Origin: Bacteroidales bacterium | Lineage (GTDB): Bacteria > Bacteroidota > Bacteroidia > Bacteroidales > Bacteroidaceae | Assembly (NCBI GenBank): GCA_004557035.1 | Contig: SFFB01000006.1 | Span: forward strand, 1 to 64,000 | Direction: 5' to 3' | Length of the DNA: 64,000 nucleotides | In this document: in pieces, positions 54,969 through 63,915 of the stretch | How positions within the stretch are numbered: the first letter of the stretch is position 1 | Layout: each line of letters begins with the position of its first letter | The notes under the pieces: model-generated | What the model saw: only the letters and a program-made list of their open reading frames with translations | What the model was told of the DNA's origin: nothing | Database searches by the model: none | Position numbers and translations under genes: made by a program

Positions 54969-55288
54969 TACTTAATCTCCTCTCCTGATTTTTTAGCATA
55001 ACGAACCAATTTGCCTTCCTCGTTTTTGCGACGGCCGATGCGGGTCGGCTTGTTGCTCTGAGGATCGAGCACGTTGAGGTTGGAGATGTGAATGGGGGCT
55101 TCCATTTTCACAAAACCACCTTGGGGGTTCTTAGCGCTGGGTTTCTGACTTTTGGTCACGATGTTAGCGCCTTCGACGATGGCACGCTGTTCTGAAACAA
55201 GGACTTTGAGGACCTTACCGGTCTTGCCTTTGTCCTTGCCGGTGTTGACGAACACCATATCGCCTGTCTTGATATGTAATTTTGCCAT
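54968..55288 (-). CDS. rplX: 50S ribosomal protein L24
   Basis: Assembly initiator of the large subunit. 106 residues with a KOW motif at the start (IKTGDMVFVNTGKDKGKTGK), then GANIVTKSQKPSAKNPQGGF. Shares a base with the start of rplE; 21 nt after rplN. Confidence 0.97.
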   Translation of the reverse strand: MAKLHIKTGDMVFVNTGKDKGKTGKVLKVLVSEQRAIVEGANIVTKSQKPSAKNPQGGFVKMEAPIHISNLNVLDPQSNKPTRIGRRKNEEGKLVRYAKKSGEEIK

Positions 55289-55309
55289 TACTAATCTTGT
55301 TTACTTAAA

Positions 55310-55675
55310 TTAAAGAACCTCAGGTGCCAAAGAAACGACCTTCATATTGACGGCACGAAGTTCACGGGCAACCGGACCGAAGATACGGCTTCCGCGCAAC
55401 TCACCAGCATTGTTGAGCAACACGCAAGCGTTGTCATCGAAGCGGATGTAAGAACCGTCAGCGCGACGGATTTCTTTTTTCGTGCGTACGATCAAGGCTT
55501 TTGAAACAGCACCTTTTTTAATTTCACTTGACGGGATGACGTTCTTTACAGCAACGACAATCACGTCACCAACAGAAGCATAGCGACGCTTCGTACCGCC
55601 GAGAACACGGATACAGAGAGCTTCGCGTGCGCCGCTGTTATCGGCAACTGTAAGTCTGGACTCAGTTTGTATCAT
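55310..55675 (-). CDS. rplN: 50S ribosomal protein L14
   Basis: Interface protein at the factor-binding side. 121 residues with MIQTESRLTVADNSGAREAL and ALIVRTKKEIRRADGSYIRF, ending AVNMKVVSLAPEVL. 2 nt after rpsQ. Confidence 0.97.
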   Translation of the reverse strand: MIQTESRLTVADNSGAREALCIRVLGGTKRRYASVGDVIVVAVKNVIPSSEIKKGAVSKALIVRTKKEIRRADGSYIRFDDNACVLLNNAGELRGSRIFGPVARELRAVNMKVVSLAPEVL

Positions 55676-55677
55676 AA

Positions 55678-55935
55678 TTACTTAGCTCTTTCAACGATTT
55701 CTACAACTCTCCAACGTTTGGTCTTGCTCAAAGGGCGAGTTTCCATGATTGCTACCGTATCGCCTACGTTGCAGTCATTCTTCTCGTCGTGAACATGATA
55801 CTTCTTAGTCTTGGAGACGAATTTACCATATATGGGGTGCTTCTCTTTGAACTTGGCAGCCACTACGATGGTTTTGTCCATCTTGGTGCTGATTACGACA
55901 CCCTGTCTTGTTTTTCTTAAATTTCTAGCTTCCAT
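55678..55935 (-). CDS. rpsQ: 30S ribosomal protein S17
   Basis: OB-fold 16S rRNA binding protein. 85 residues: RKTRQGVVISTKMDKTIVVA, the RNA-binding KYHVHDEKNDCNVGDTVAI, and ETRPLSKTKRWRVVEIVE. 11 nt after rpmC. Confidence 0.97.
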   Translation of the reverse strand: MEARNLRKTRQGVVISTKMDKTIVVAAKFKEKHPIYGKFVSKTKKYHVHDEKNDCNVGDTVAIMETRPLSKTKRWRVVEIVERAK

Positions 55936-55946
55936 CCGAACTGATT

Positions 55947-56141
55947 TTATTTGTTAAGTTCAAGTTCTCTCAACACAGTTTTCATTCGGGCAATCGTACG
56001 ACGTGCGGCCTTAATCTGTGAAGGATTTTCAAGAGGAGAGACGCTATGATTGATGCACATCTGGTTGTATTTTGCCACTTCGGCATCAATACGCTCAGCC
56101 AATTCATTGGCGGGAATTTGTCTAATTTCTGCAATCTTCAT
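55947..56141 (-). CDS. rpmC: 50S ribosomal protein L29
   Basis: Small two-helix protein at the tunnel exit, docking site for trigger factor and SRP. 64 residues from MKIAEIRQIPANELAERI. An ATG two codons upstream (56147) overlaps the rplP stop; 56141 leaves a 2-nt gap. The motif IKAARRTIARMKTVLREL is the family signature. Confidence 0.95.
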   Translation of the reverse strand: MKIAEIRQIPANELAERIDAEVAKYNQMCINHSVSPLENPSQIKAARRTIARMKTVLRELELNK

Positions 56142-56143
56142 AA

Positions 56144-56569
56144 TCAAGCCTTTTGATCGTAGTCAGGTCTTACGATGAATTTTGTGGTTACGGGAAGTTT
56201 TTGAGCAGCGAGGCGCAGGGCTTCTTTTGCCACATCAAAGGGAACACCTTCAATCTCGAAGATGATACGACCCGGAGTGATGGGGAATACATAACCGACG
56301 GGATCACCCTTACCCTTACCCATACGTACGTCGGCAGGTTTCTTGGTGATGGGTTTGTCGGGGAAGATGCGAATCCAGCTCTGACCCTCACGCTGCATAT
56401 AACGGGTCATGGCGATACGCGCAGCTTCAATTTGGCGACCGGTGAGCCAGTGTGTGTCAAGGCTCTTAATGCCGAAGCTACCGAAAGCCAGCTGTGTGCC
56501 GCGGTGGGCGTTTCCTTTGCAGCGGCCCTTTTGCGGTCTTCTGTATTTTGTTCTTTTAGGTTGTAACAT
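56144..56569 (-). CDS. rplP: 50S ribosomal protein L16
   Basis: Contacts aminoacyl-tRNA and the peptidyl-transferase region. 141 residues with MLQPKRTKYRRPQKGRCKG and the motif RMGKGKGDPVGYVFPITPGR. 13 nt after rpsC. Confidence 0.97.
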   Translation of the reverse strand: MLQPKRTKYRRPQKGRCKGNAHRGTQLAFGSFGIKSLDTHWLTGRQIEAARIAMTRYMQREGQSWIRIFPDKPITKKPADVRMGKGKGDPVGYVFPITPGRIIFEIEGVPFDVAKEALRLAAQKLPVTTKFIVRPDYDQKA

Positions 56570-56582
56570 AATACTCTAACTT

Positions 56583-57314
56583 TTAGCGGTTGTTGTTTCT
56601 TTTGCCACGGAACTTACGGCCACCATTGCCATAACCATTGCCACGGCCATTGTCCTTCTCAGGAGTAAAGTTAGGCGCGAGGTCACGTTTGCCATATACT
56701 TCGCCGCGGCAGATCCAAACTTTGATGCCAAGCAGACCAACCTTGGTGAGGGCTTCGGTCTGGCAGTAGTCGATGTCGGCGCGGAAAGTGTGAAGGGGCG
56801 TACGGCCTTCCTTGAACATTTCCTTGCGGGCCATTTCAGCACCGTTAAGACGTCCGCAGATTTGCACTTTGATACCTTCGGCACCTGCGTGCATAGCGTT
56901 GGCAATAGCCATCTTGATGGCACGGCGGTAAGCAATCTTGCCTTCCACCTGGCGAGCGATGCTCTTGCCTACGATTGTGGCGTCAAGGTCAGGGCGCTTA
57001 ATCTCAAAGATATTAATTTGTACCTCTTTGTCGGTAACTTTCTTCAATTCGCCTTTGAGTTTTTCAACTTCCTGTCCACCTTTACCAATGATTAAACCCG
57101 GGCGTGATGTGCATACGGTGATGGTAATCAGTTTGGGTGTACGCTCAATCACGATGCGAGAGACGCTGGCTTTGGCCAAACGGGCTTCAAGATATTTACG
57201 GATTTTGCTATCTTCGAGCAAGTTGTCACCGAAGTTAGAGCCTCCGAACCAGTTTGAGTCCCAGCCGCGGATAATTCCAAGTCGGTTACTTATCGGATTT
57301 ACTTTTTGTCCCAT
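56583..57314 (-). CDS. rpsC: 30S ribosomal protein S3
   Basis: mRNA entry-channel protein with helicase role. 243 residues: MGQKVNPISNRLGIIRGWDS, the KH domain with CTSRPGLIIGKGGQEVEKLK, and a C-terminal domain. The last 25 residues are a Gly/Asn/Arg-rich tail (NGRGNGYGNGGRKFRGKRN), a typical Bacteroidetes addition. 13 nt after rplV. Confidence 0.97.
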   Translation of the reverse strand: MGQKVNPISNRLGIIRGWDSNWFGGSNFGDNLLEDSKIRKYLEARLAKASVSRIVIERTPKLITITVCTSRPGLIIGKGGQEVEKLKGELKKVTDKEVQINIFEIKRPDLDATIVGKSIARQVEGKIAYRRAIKMAIANAMHAGAEGIKVQICGRLNGAEMARKEMFKEGRTPLHTFRADIDYCQTEALTKVGLLGIKVWICRGEVYGKRDLAPNFTPEKDNGRGNGYGNGGRKFRGKRNNNR

Positions 57315-57327
57315 ACTTGTCTTTCAG

Positions 57328-57726
57328 TTAATCATTAGTTTTGGTACCCACGAAAATCGTGACATGGTTTGAACGTTTGCGGATGCGGTAGCCACGACCT
57401 TGAGGTGCAGGACGCATACGCTTGAGGGTAACGCCTTCGTCTACGAAGATACGGGTGATGTACAATTCGCCTTCCTCGGCTTTACGGTCATTCTTCTGTT
57501 CCCAGTTGGCGATAGCAGAGCGCAACACTTTTTCAACGTCGAGCGAAGCTGCTTTCTTTGAGAATTTGAGCGTACCGAGGGCGCGATTTACCTCCATACC
57601 GCGCACGAGGTCTACCACGTAGCGCATCTTGCGGGGAGAGGAGGGAACATTTCGCAGTTTTGCGAAATATTGGGTCTTGCGGGCTTCTTTTCTTGCTTCA
57701 GCCGCTAATCTTTTTCTTGCTCCCAT
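57328..57726 (-). CDS. rplV: 50S ribosomal protein L22
   Basis: Lines the exit tunnel. 132 residues with a 20-residue basic N-terminal extension (MGARKRLAAEARKEARKTQY) before the core NVPSSPRKMRYVVDLVRG; the hairpin loop is APQGRGYRIRKRSNHVTIFV. 44 nt after rpsS. Confidence 0.97.
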   Translation of the reverse strand: MGARKRLAAEARKEARKTQYFAKLRNVPSSPRKMRYVVDLVRGMEVNRALGTLKFSKKAASLDVEKVLRSAIANWEQKNDRKAEEGELYITRIFVDEGVTLKRMRPAPQGRGYRIRKRSNHVTIFVGTKTND

Positions 57727-57770
57727 TTATTGTTTTTTTCTTTTTTTAATGTCGGTTGAATGTCGAGCTC

Positions 57771-58040
57771 TTATTTTTTCTTGTTACCTGCGTGGCCGCC
57801 GAACTTGCGAGTGGGTGCAAATTCACCGAGTTTGTGACCTACCATATTTTCCGTCACATAGACGGGGATGAACTTGTTTCCGTTGTGCACGGCGACGGTA
57901 TGGCCAACAAAGTCGGGCGAAATCATTGAAGCGCGTGACCAGGTCTTAACAACGCTCTTTTTGCCACTTTCATTCATGGCGAGAATTTTCTTCTCCAAAG
58001 AGACAGCTATATAAGGGCCTTTTTTTAATGAACGACTCAT
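57771..58040 (-). CDS. rpsS: 30S ribosomal protein S19
   Basis: Head protein next to S13. 89 residues, MSRSLKKGPYIAVSLEKKIL, then SMISPDFVGHTVAVHNGNKF and a KFGGHAGNKKK end. 22 nt after rplB. Confidence 0.97.
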   Translation of the reverse strand: MSRSLKKGPYIAVSLEKKILAMNESGKKSVVKTWSRASMISPDFVGHTVAVHNGNKFIPVYVTENMVGHKLGEFAPTRKFGGHAGNKKK

Positions 58041-58062
58041 AGATGTTCTATTTTAGTGCTTG

Positions 58063-58887
58063 TTACTTTTTACGTCTTTCAATAATGTACTTATTGGACT
58101 GCTTCTTCGGTGAGCGTGTCTTCAGACCCTTAGCGTAGAGACCGGTACGTGAACGGGGATGACCACCAGACTGGCGACCTTCACCACCACCCATCGGGTG
58201 ATCTACAGGGTTCATAACGACACCACGGTTGTGAGGACGACGACCGAGCCAGCGAGAGCGACCTGCTTTACCAGAGCTTTCGAGAGCGTGGTCTGAGTTG
58301 CCTACACTACCTACAGTAGCCTTGCAAGCACTCAAAATCTTGCGAGTTTCGCCTGAAGGCAATTTAACTACGCAGTAGTCACCTTCACGTGAGGTGAGCT
58401 GGGCGAAGTTACCGGCGGAGCGAACGAGGATTGCACCTTGTCCGGGACGAAGCTCGATGTTGTGGATTACGGTACCTACGGGGATGTTCTTCAAAGGAAG
58501 GCTGTTACCTACCTCAGGAGCGGCATCGGCACCCGACATGAGCTGCGCACCAACCTTCAGACCGTTGGGAGCGATAATGTAACGTTTTTCACCGTCTGCG
58601 TAAAAGAGCAAAGCGATACGAGCCGAACGGTTAGGATCGTATTCGATGGTTTTTACGACAGCGGGAACACCATCTTTCTCACGCTTGAAGTCAATGAAAC
58701 GGAACTTGCGCTTGTGACCGCCGCCGATATAACGAACCGTCATCTTACCGGCGTGGTTACGACCACCAGTTGAGATCTTACCGCAAACGAGAGATTTTTC
58801 TGGTACGGATGCAGTGATTTCTTCGAACGTACCAATAATCTTGTGTCTCTGGCCCGGTGTTGTGGGCTTGAATTTACGTACTGCCAT
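58063..58887 (-). CDS. rplB: 50S ribosomal protein L2
   Basis: One of the most conserved ribosomal proteins, at the peptidyl-transferase centre. 274 residues with MAVRKFKPTTPGQRHKIIG, the catalytic-loop sequence GVVMNPVDHPMGGGEGRQSG (including the conserved His) and KTRSPKKQSNKYIIERRKK. 8 nt after rplW. Confidence 0.98.
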   Translation of the reverse strand: MAVRKFKPTTPGQRHKIIGTFEEITASVPEKSLVCGKISTGGRNHAGKMTVRYIGGGHKRKFRFIDFKREKDGVPAVVKTIEYDPNRSARIALLFYADGEKRYIIAPNGLKVGAQLMSGADAAPEVGNSLPLKNIPVGTVIHNIELRPGQGAILVRSAGNFAQLTSREGDYCVVKLPSGETRKILSACKATVGSVGNSDHALESSGKAGRSRWLGRRPHNRGVVMNPVDHPMGGGEGRQSGGHPRSRTGLYAKGLKTRSPKKQSNKYIIERRKK

Positions 58888-58895
58888 CTTTATAT

Positions 58896-59186
58896 TTAGA
58901 TATTGCTATAAAAATCGATTGTTTCGCCCTCCTTAAGGGTTACACATGCTTTCTTGAAAGCGTTTGTACGACCTTTCACAAGGCCGGAGCGGGTATAGCG
59001 GCTTTTATTCTTTCCTGCATAGATGCAAGTGTTCACGCTATCCACTTTCACACCATACATAGCCTGCACCTCAGCCTTGATTTGGGTCTTGTTGGCTTCG
59101 GGGCGCACGATAAACGTATAGACATTACGCTTTTCGGTGAGCTTGTTGGCTTTTTCAGTGATAAGGGGTTTTATGATAAATGCCAT
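58896..59186 (-). CDS. rplW: 50S ribosomal protein L23
   Basis: Tunnel-exit protein and main contact for trigger factor and SRP. 96 residues; MAFIIKPLITEKANKLTEKR at the start, VNTCIYAGKNKSRYTRSGLV in the middle and LKEGETIDFYSNI at the end. 25 nt after rplD. Confidence 0.97.
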   Translation of the reverse strand: MAFIIKPLITEKANKLTEKRNVYTFIVRPEANKTQIKAEVQAMYGVKVDSVNTCIYAGKNKSRYTRSGLVKGRTNAFKKACVTLKEGETIDFYSNI

Positions 59187-59211
59187 TTCGTTGTTGTTAG
59201 CTTGTTATTGT

Positions 59212-59841
59212 TTATTTCGCCAAGACAGCTTGAATCTTTTCGATTGAGCCTTCCGTAACAACCATCACGCCTGCATTGAGCACACCGTAGGTGTTGATGT
59301 CGCTGGCGATGGCCAATTTGGCATTGGGCAGGTTGCGAGCAGAGAGATAAACGTTCTTGTCAGAGCCGGGAAGAACAACGAGCACCTTCTTGTCGGCAAG
59401 CTGGAGGTTGTTCAACACCTCAATGAAAGATTTTGTCTTGGGAGCATCAAAAGTGAAGTCTTCAACCACAACAAGGGCATTTTCCTGAACCTTATAGCTG
59501 AGTGCGCTGCGACGAGCAAGAGCAGTCACCTTCTTGTTGAGTTTAATGCTGTAGTTGCGGGGTTTGGGACCGAATACACGGGCACCACCAACGAGCAGGG
59601 GCGAGTTGATGTCACCGCGACGGGCACCGCCGCCACCTTTCTGACGTCCGAGCTTGCGGGTTGAACCGCTGATTTCACTTCTTTCTTTTGACTTAGCCGT
59701 ACCCTGACGCTGTGCAGCGAGATAGCGCTTCACGTCAAGATAGATAGCATGGTCGTTAGGTTCGATACCGAACACAGTATCATCGAGGACCACCTTCTTG
59801 CCGGTGTCCTGGCCTTTAATATCTAATACGCTAAGTTCCAT
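59212..59841 (-). CDS. rplD: 50S ribosomal protein L4
   Basis: Tunnel-lining protein, with a long loop (LGRQKGGGGARRGDINSPLL, RVFGPKPRNYSIKLNKKVTA). 209 residues. In E. coli L4 represses the S10 operon; the leader of rplC may matter in the same way here (inference). 2 nt after rplC. Confidence 0.97.
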   Translation of the reverse strand: MELSVLDIKGQDTGKKVVLDDTVFGIEPNDHAIYLDVKRYLAAQRQGTAKSKERSEISGSTRKLGRQKGGGGARRGDINSPLLVGGARVFGPKPRNYSIKLNKKVTALARRSALSYKVQENALVVVEDFTFDAPKTKSFIEVLNNLQLADKKVLVVLPGSDKNVYLSARNLPNAKLAIASDINTYGVLNAGVMVVTEGSIEKIQAVLAK

Positions 59842-59843
59842 TA

Positions 59844-60461
59844 TTACTTCTCAATTATTACGATTGAACCTTTGCAGCCGGCCACAGAGCCTTTGATAAG
59901 CAAGAGGTTGTGTTCGGGGATTACCTTCAAAACTTTCAGGTTTTGCGTCGTCACGCGGTCGCCACCCATTTGGCCACCCATACGCGTACCTTTGAATACC
60001 TTGGCGGGATAAGAGCAGGCGCCGATTGAACCCGGCTTGCGGGCACGGTCGTCCTGACCGTGGGTAGACTGGCCTACACCACCAAAACCATGACGCTTCA
60101 TAACGCCCTGGAAGCCCTTACCTTTAGACGTACCAATCACGTCAACATACTCAGCGTCGCTGAAAATGTCAACGGTGATGGTGTCACCAAGGTTGAATTC
60201 CTTGTCAAAGCCCTTAAACTCAGCCAAATGACGCTTGGGGGTTACACCGGCCTTCTTAAAGTGGCCCATAAGAGGAGCTGAGGTGTTTTTCTCCTTAGCG
60301 TCCTGAAAACCCACTTGAATGGCGTCATAACCGTCTTTCTCGACGCTCTTGATCTGAGTGACCACACAAGGACCTACTTCGATTACAGTGCACGGCACAT
60401 TCTTGCCGTCGGCACTGAAAACGGATGTCATTCCGATTTTCTTTCCTAATAATCCTGGCAT
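59844..60461 (-). CDS. rplC: 50S ribosomal protein L3
   Basis: Large-subunit assembly protein reaching the peptidyl-transferase centre. 205 residues, MPGLLGKKIGMTSVFSADGK at the start and GFQGVMKRHGFGGVGQSTHG with ARKPGSIGACSYP in the core. First gene of the long operon that runs to rplQ. Behind a strong promoter and a leader of about 160 nt. Confidence 0.97.
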   Translation of the reverse strand: MPGLLGKKIGMTSVFSADGKNVPCTVIEVGPCVVTQIKSVEKDGYDAIQVGFQDAKEKNTSAPLMGHFKKAGVTPKRHLAEFKGFDKEFNLGDTITVDIFSDAEYVDVIGTSKGKGFQGVMKRHGFGGVGQSTHGQDDRARKPGSIGACSYPAKVFKGTRMGGQMGGDRVTTQNLKVLKVIPEHNLLLIKGSVAGCKGSIVIIEK

Positions 60462-60621
60462 TTCAGTCTTTAAATTATTTTAGATGTAAATTGATTTCTT
60501 GGTTTCCGTAGCCCCAACCCTGCAGAGATTTGGGACGGAAGGTTGTAACCAACCTGCGATTTTGGGCCTTAGACCCTTAATACAAAGCAGTTATCTTACG
60601 TTTACTACTTTTTTCGGGTTG
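60462..60621 (-). promoter_or_regulatory. 160-nt leader of the S10-spc-alpha operon
   Basis: Transcribed region between the rplC promoter and start codon. On the minus strand AGGTTG-GTTA-CAACCT is a perfect 6-bp hairpin and GGG...GCCC around TAAGGGTCTAAGGCCC a second. A long structured leader in front of rplC could carry the L4-type autoregulation seen elsewhere. The structure is partly visible; the function is inferred. With the promoter and terminator it fills the gene-free stretch 60462-60791. Confidence 0.4.
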
Positions 60622-60652
60622 CAAAGTTATGAATTATCAACATAACTACAAA
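60622..60652 (-). promoter_or_regulatory. promoter of the rplC-rplQ operon
   Basis: Minus strand TTTG (60649-60652), exactly 19 nt, TAACTTTG (60622-60629), a full match to the Bacteroidetes consensus. Confidence 0.85.
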
Positions 60653-60730
60653 CCCCGCAATCAAATATTTTTATTTTTTTAATAATTCTGCTTACAAGTG
60701 GACGATTAGACGAGGGTAGCGACCCAGACA

Positions 60731-60768
60731 CAAAAAAATGCGTCTGCCGTTGTTTTCGACAGACGCAT
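60731..60768 (-). terminator. intrinsic terminator after rpsJ
   Basis: ATGCGTCTG (60738-60746) and CAGACGCAT (60760-60768) pair perfectly, with TTTTTT on the minus strand afterwards. 24 nt after the rpsJ stop. It separates the str operon from rplC. Confidence 0.9.
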
Positions 60769-60791
60769 ATAATATATAAGGTATGTAAGGA

Positions 60792-61097
60792 CTACACCTT
60801 GATTTCCACCTCGACGCCGCAGGGCAATTCGAGCTTCATCAGAGCATCAACTGTTTTGGCGGTTGAGCTGTAGATGTCGATGAGACGCTTGTAGGTTGAA
60901 ATCTCAAACTGTTCGCGGCTCTTCTTGTTGACGAAGGTTGAGCGGTTCACGGTGATGATGCGCTTGCGAGTGGGGAGGGGGATCGGACCACTAACGATGG
61001 CACCGGTAGCCTTTACATTCTTCACGATCTTCTCGGCAGACTTTTCTACGAGGCTGTGATCGTAGCTTTTCAGCTTGATACGGATTTTTTGACTCAT
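60792..61097 (-). CDS. rpsJ: 30S ribosomal protein S10 (NusE)
   Basis: Ribosomal head protein that also couples transcription to translation via NusG. 101 residues from MSQKIRIKLKSYDHSLVEKS; GPIPLPTRKRIITVNRSTFV is the family motif. The frame is open to 61145, but the extra 16 residues are unlike S10, so 61097 is used. It is at the end of the str operon (rpsL, rpsG, fusA, rpsJ), with a terminator behind it. Confidence 0.97.
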   Translation of the reverse strand: MSQKIRIKLKSYDHSLVEKSAEKIVKNVKATGAIVSGPIPLPTRKRIITVNRSTFVNKKSREQFEISTYKRLIDIYSSTAKTVDALMKLELPCGVEVEIKV

Positions 61098-61191
61098 TGT
61101 TTTTTGATTTTTATTCCTCTGAGGTCTCGGCGGGCTAAGAGTCATTCGTTAGCCCGCCTGCCTCAGGGCATTGATTGTTTGGATTGCTTGA

Positions 61192-63312
61192 TTATTTCAC
61201 CAGGTCTACTCGGCCGTTCACTTCCTCAAGCACGGTCTTGGCGATTGAAGAAGAGAGGGGAGCGTGGTGGTCGTATTGCATTGAAGAGGTGGCACGACCT
61301 GAGGTGATGGTACGCAGGGCGGTTACATAACCAAACATTTCTGCGAGGGGCACCATAGCCTTCACGATACGTGCGCCGGAACGGCTGTTTTCCATACCTT
61401 CAACTTGGCCACGACGTTTGTTCAAGTCGCCGATAACGTCACCCATGTTTTCTTCGGGGGTAACGACCTCAAGCTTCATAATGGGCTCCATCAAAACGGG
61501 GCCGGCCTGAGCACAGGCATTCTTGTAAGCTTGAAGGGCAGCGATTTCAAACGACAACTGGTCAGAGTCCACGGGGTGGAACGAACCATCGAGGAGTTCA
61601 ACCTTGAGGCTGTCGAGAGGATAACCACCAAGCACACCACTCTTCATGGCGTTCTCGAAACCTTTCTGTACAGAGGGGATGAATTCCTTGGGAATGTTAC
61701 CACCGGTCACCTTGTTGACAAACTGCAGACCGCCTTCTTTGAAGTCTTCGTCTACGGGACCAACGTTAACGATGATGTCGGCGAACTTACCGCGACCACC
61801 GGACTGCTTCTTGTAAACCTCGCGGAGGTTGACGGTCTTGGTGATGGCTTCTTTGTAGTTCACCTGGGGCTTACCCTGGTTACACTCAACCTTGAACTCA
61901 CGTTTCAGACGGTCGATAATAATGTCGAGGTGAAGCTCACCCATACCTGAGATAACGGTCTGGCCGCTCTGCTCGTCGGTACGTACGGTGAAGGTGGGGT
62001 CTTCTTCTGCCAATTTGGCCAGACCATTCGACAGCTTGTCGAGGTCTTTCTGAGTCTTGGGCTCAACGGCGATACCGATAACGGGATCGGGGAAGTCCAT
62101 AGACTCGAGTACGATGGGTGCATCTTCATCGGCGAGGGTGTCACCGGTGTGGATATCTTTGAAGCCTACACCTGCACCGATATCACCGGCGCAGATTTCG
62201 TCAACGGGGTTCTGGTGGTTAGAGTGCATCTGGAAGAGGCGTGAAACACGCTCTTTCTTGCCCGAACGCACGTTGTAGATATAAGAACCGGCAGATACCT
62301 TACCGGAGTAAACGCGGAAGAAGGTCAGACGGCCCACATACGGGTCGGTGGCAATCTTGAATGCGAGGGCAGAGGTTTTCTCGTCTTCGCTGGGCTTGCG
62401 GTCTTCCTCGGCACCGGTGTCAGGGTTGGTACCAATGATATTGGGTGTATCGAGGGGAGAGGGCAAGAACATACAAACGTAGTCGAGCAGTGTCTGCACA
62501 CCCTTGTTCTTGAACGAAGAACCCTGGGTCATAGGCACGATGTCCATAGCCAGCGTACCCTTGCGGATGGCGGCGATGATTTCTTCTTCGGTGATGGTTG
62601 AGGGATCTTCAAAGAATTTCTCCATCAAAGCCTCGTCACACTCGGCAGCGGCCTCAAGCATCTTGTCGCGCCATTCCTGAGCCTCATCCTGAAGATTGGC
62701 GGGAATTTCGTCCACCTCATATTCGGCACCCATAGTCTCATCGTGCCAGAAGATGGCCTTCATCTTGATGAGGTCTACGATACCCTTGAAGTTTTCTTCA
62801 GCGCCGATAGGAATTGAAATCACACAAGGATTGGCACCGAGGACATCCTTCATCTGGCGAACCACTTCAAAGAAGTCGGCACCAGAGCGGTCCATTTTGT
62901 TGACGTAGCCGATACGGGGTACATTGTACTTGTCAGCCTGACGCCATACGGTTTCCGACTGGGGCTCAACACCACCAACGGCACAGTAGGTAGCCACGGC
63001 ACCGTCGAGCACACGGAGTGAACGCTCCACCTCGGCGGTGAAGTCCACGTGTCCCGGGGTGTCAATCAGGTTGATCTTGAACTGCTTGTTATTCCAGTTC
63101 CAGAAGGTTGTCGTAGCAGCAGAGGTAATGGTGATACCGCGCTCCTGCTCCTGAGCCATCCAGTCCATGGTGGCGCCACCATCGTGAACCTCACCGATTT
63201 TATGAGTCTTACCGGTATAGAAGAGGATACGTTCTGAAGTGGTGGTCTTACCGGCATCGATGTGAGCCATGATACCGATATTACGGGTCAGATGTAAATC
63301 GTGTTTTGCCAT
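61192..63312 (-). CDS. fusA: elongation factor G
   Basis: GTPase for ribosomal translocation. 706 residues, normal length: G1 MAHIDAGKTTTSER (from residue 15), IDTPGHVDFTAEVERSLR (G3), GYVNKMDRSGAD (G4), then domains II-V, with AGDIGAGVGFKDIHTGDTLA and the C-terminal SGRATSSMQYDHHAPL. The domain IV and V sequences are intact. It is 20 nt after rpsG. Confidence 0.98.
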   Translation of the reverse strand: MAKHDLHLTRNIGIMAHIDAGKTTTSERILFYTGKTHKIGEVHDGGATMDWMAQEQERGITITSAATTTFWNWNNKQFKINLIDTPGHVDFTAEVERSLRVLDGAVATYCAVGGVEPQSETVWRQADKYNVPRIGYVNKMDRSGADFFEVVRQMKDVLGANPCVISIPIGAEENFKGIVDLIKMKAIFWHDETMGAEYEVDEIPANLQDEAQEWRDKMLEAAAECDEALMEKFFEDPSTITEEEIIAAIRKGTLAMDIVPMTQGSSFKNKGVQTLLDYVCMFLPSPLDTPNIIGTNPDTGAEEDRKPSEDEKTSALAFKIATDPYVGRLTFFRVYSGKVSAGSYIYNVRSGKKERVSRLFQMHSNHQNPVDEICAGDIGAGVGFKDIHTGDTLADEDAPIVLESMDFPDPVIGIAVEPKTQKDLDKLSNGLAKLAEEDPTFTVRTDEQSGQTVISGMGELHLDIIIDRLKREFKVECNQGKPQVNYKEAITKTVNLREVYKKQSGGRGKFADIIVNVGPVDEDFKEGGLQFVNKVTGGNIPKEFIPSVQKGFENAMKSGVLGGYPLDSLKVELLDGSFHPVDSDQLSFEIAALQAYKNACAQAGPVLMEPIMKLEVVTPEENMGDVIGDLNKRRGQVEGMENSRSGARIVKAMVPLAEMFGYVTALRTITSGRATSSMQYDHHAPLSSSIAKTVLEEVNGRVDLVK

Positions 63313-63332
63313 TGTCTTGAAATAACCCTTAA

Positions 63333-63809
63333 TTAAAATCTGAAGTGTGCGAATGCGCGGTTAGCCTCGGCCATACGGTGCATATCTTCCTTACGTTTGA
63401 AGGCACCGCCCTGCTCGTTGAATGCATCCATAATTTCGGCAGCGAGTTTGTCGGCCATGGTTTTGCCGCCACGCTTGCGTGCGAAGTTGATGAGGTTCTT
63501 CATCGACACAGACTCTTTACGGTCGGGACGAATTTCTGTAGGCACCTGGAATGTGGCACCACCGATACGGCGGCTCTTCACCTCCACTTGGGGAGTAACT
63601 TTATCCAGTGCGGTCTTCCAGATTTCAAGCGCAGATTTTTCCTGATCCTTCATCTTCTCGCCGACGATTTCAAGGGCTTTGTAGAAGATTTCGTAAGAAA
63701 TGTTCTTCTTACCGTCATACATCAGGTGGTTAACGAACTTTGAAACCTTCTGGTCTCCGTAGATGGGATCCGGAAGGATCACACGCTTTTTAGGCTTAGC
63801 TTTTCTCAT
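63333..63809 (-). CDS. rpsG: 30S ribosomal protein S7
   Basis: Head assembly protein near the E site; represses the str operon in E. coli. 158 residues, MRKAKPKKRVILPDPIYGDQ at the start and RRIGGATFQVPTEIRPDRK, with an RNA-binding C-terminus (MHRMAEANRAFAHFRF). Between rpsL and fusA. Confidence 0.97.
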   Translation of the reverse strand: MRKAKPKKRVILPDPIYGDQKVSKFVNHLMYDGKKNISYEIFYKALEIVGEKMKDQEKSALEIWKTALDKVTPQVEVKSRRIGGATFQVPTEIRPDRKESVSMKNLINFARKRGGKTMADKLAAEIMDAFNEQGGAFKRKEDMHRMAEANRAFAHFRF

Positions 63810-63915
63810 TTTGTTAGGTGGTTGATTTGATAGTTAAGGTTGCATGTATTAGTCGCTTCAACCTTCCCTTCGGACGGTTTACTCACGCTACCTGCAAACC
63901 AACAATAATTCCTTA

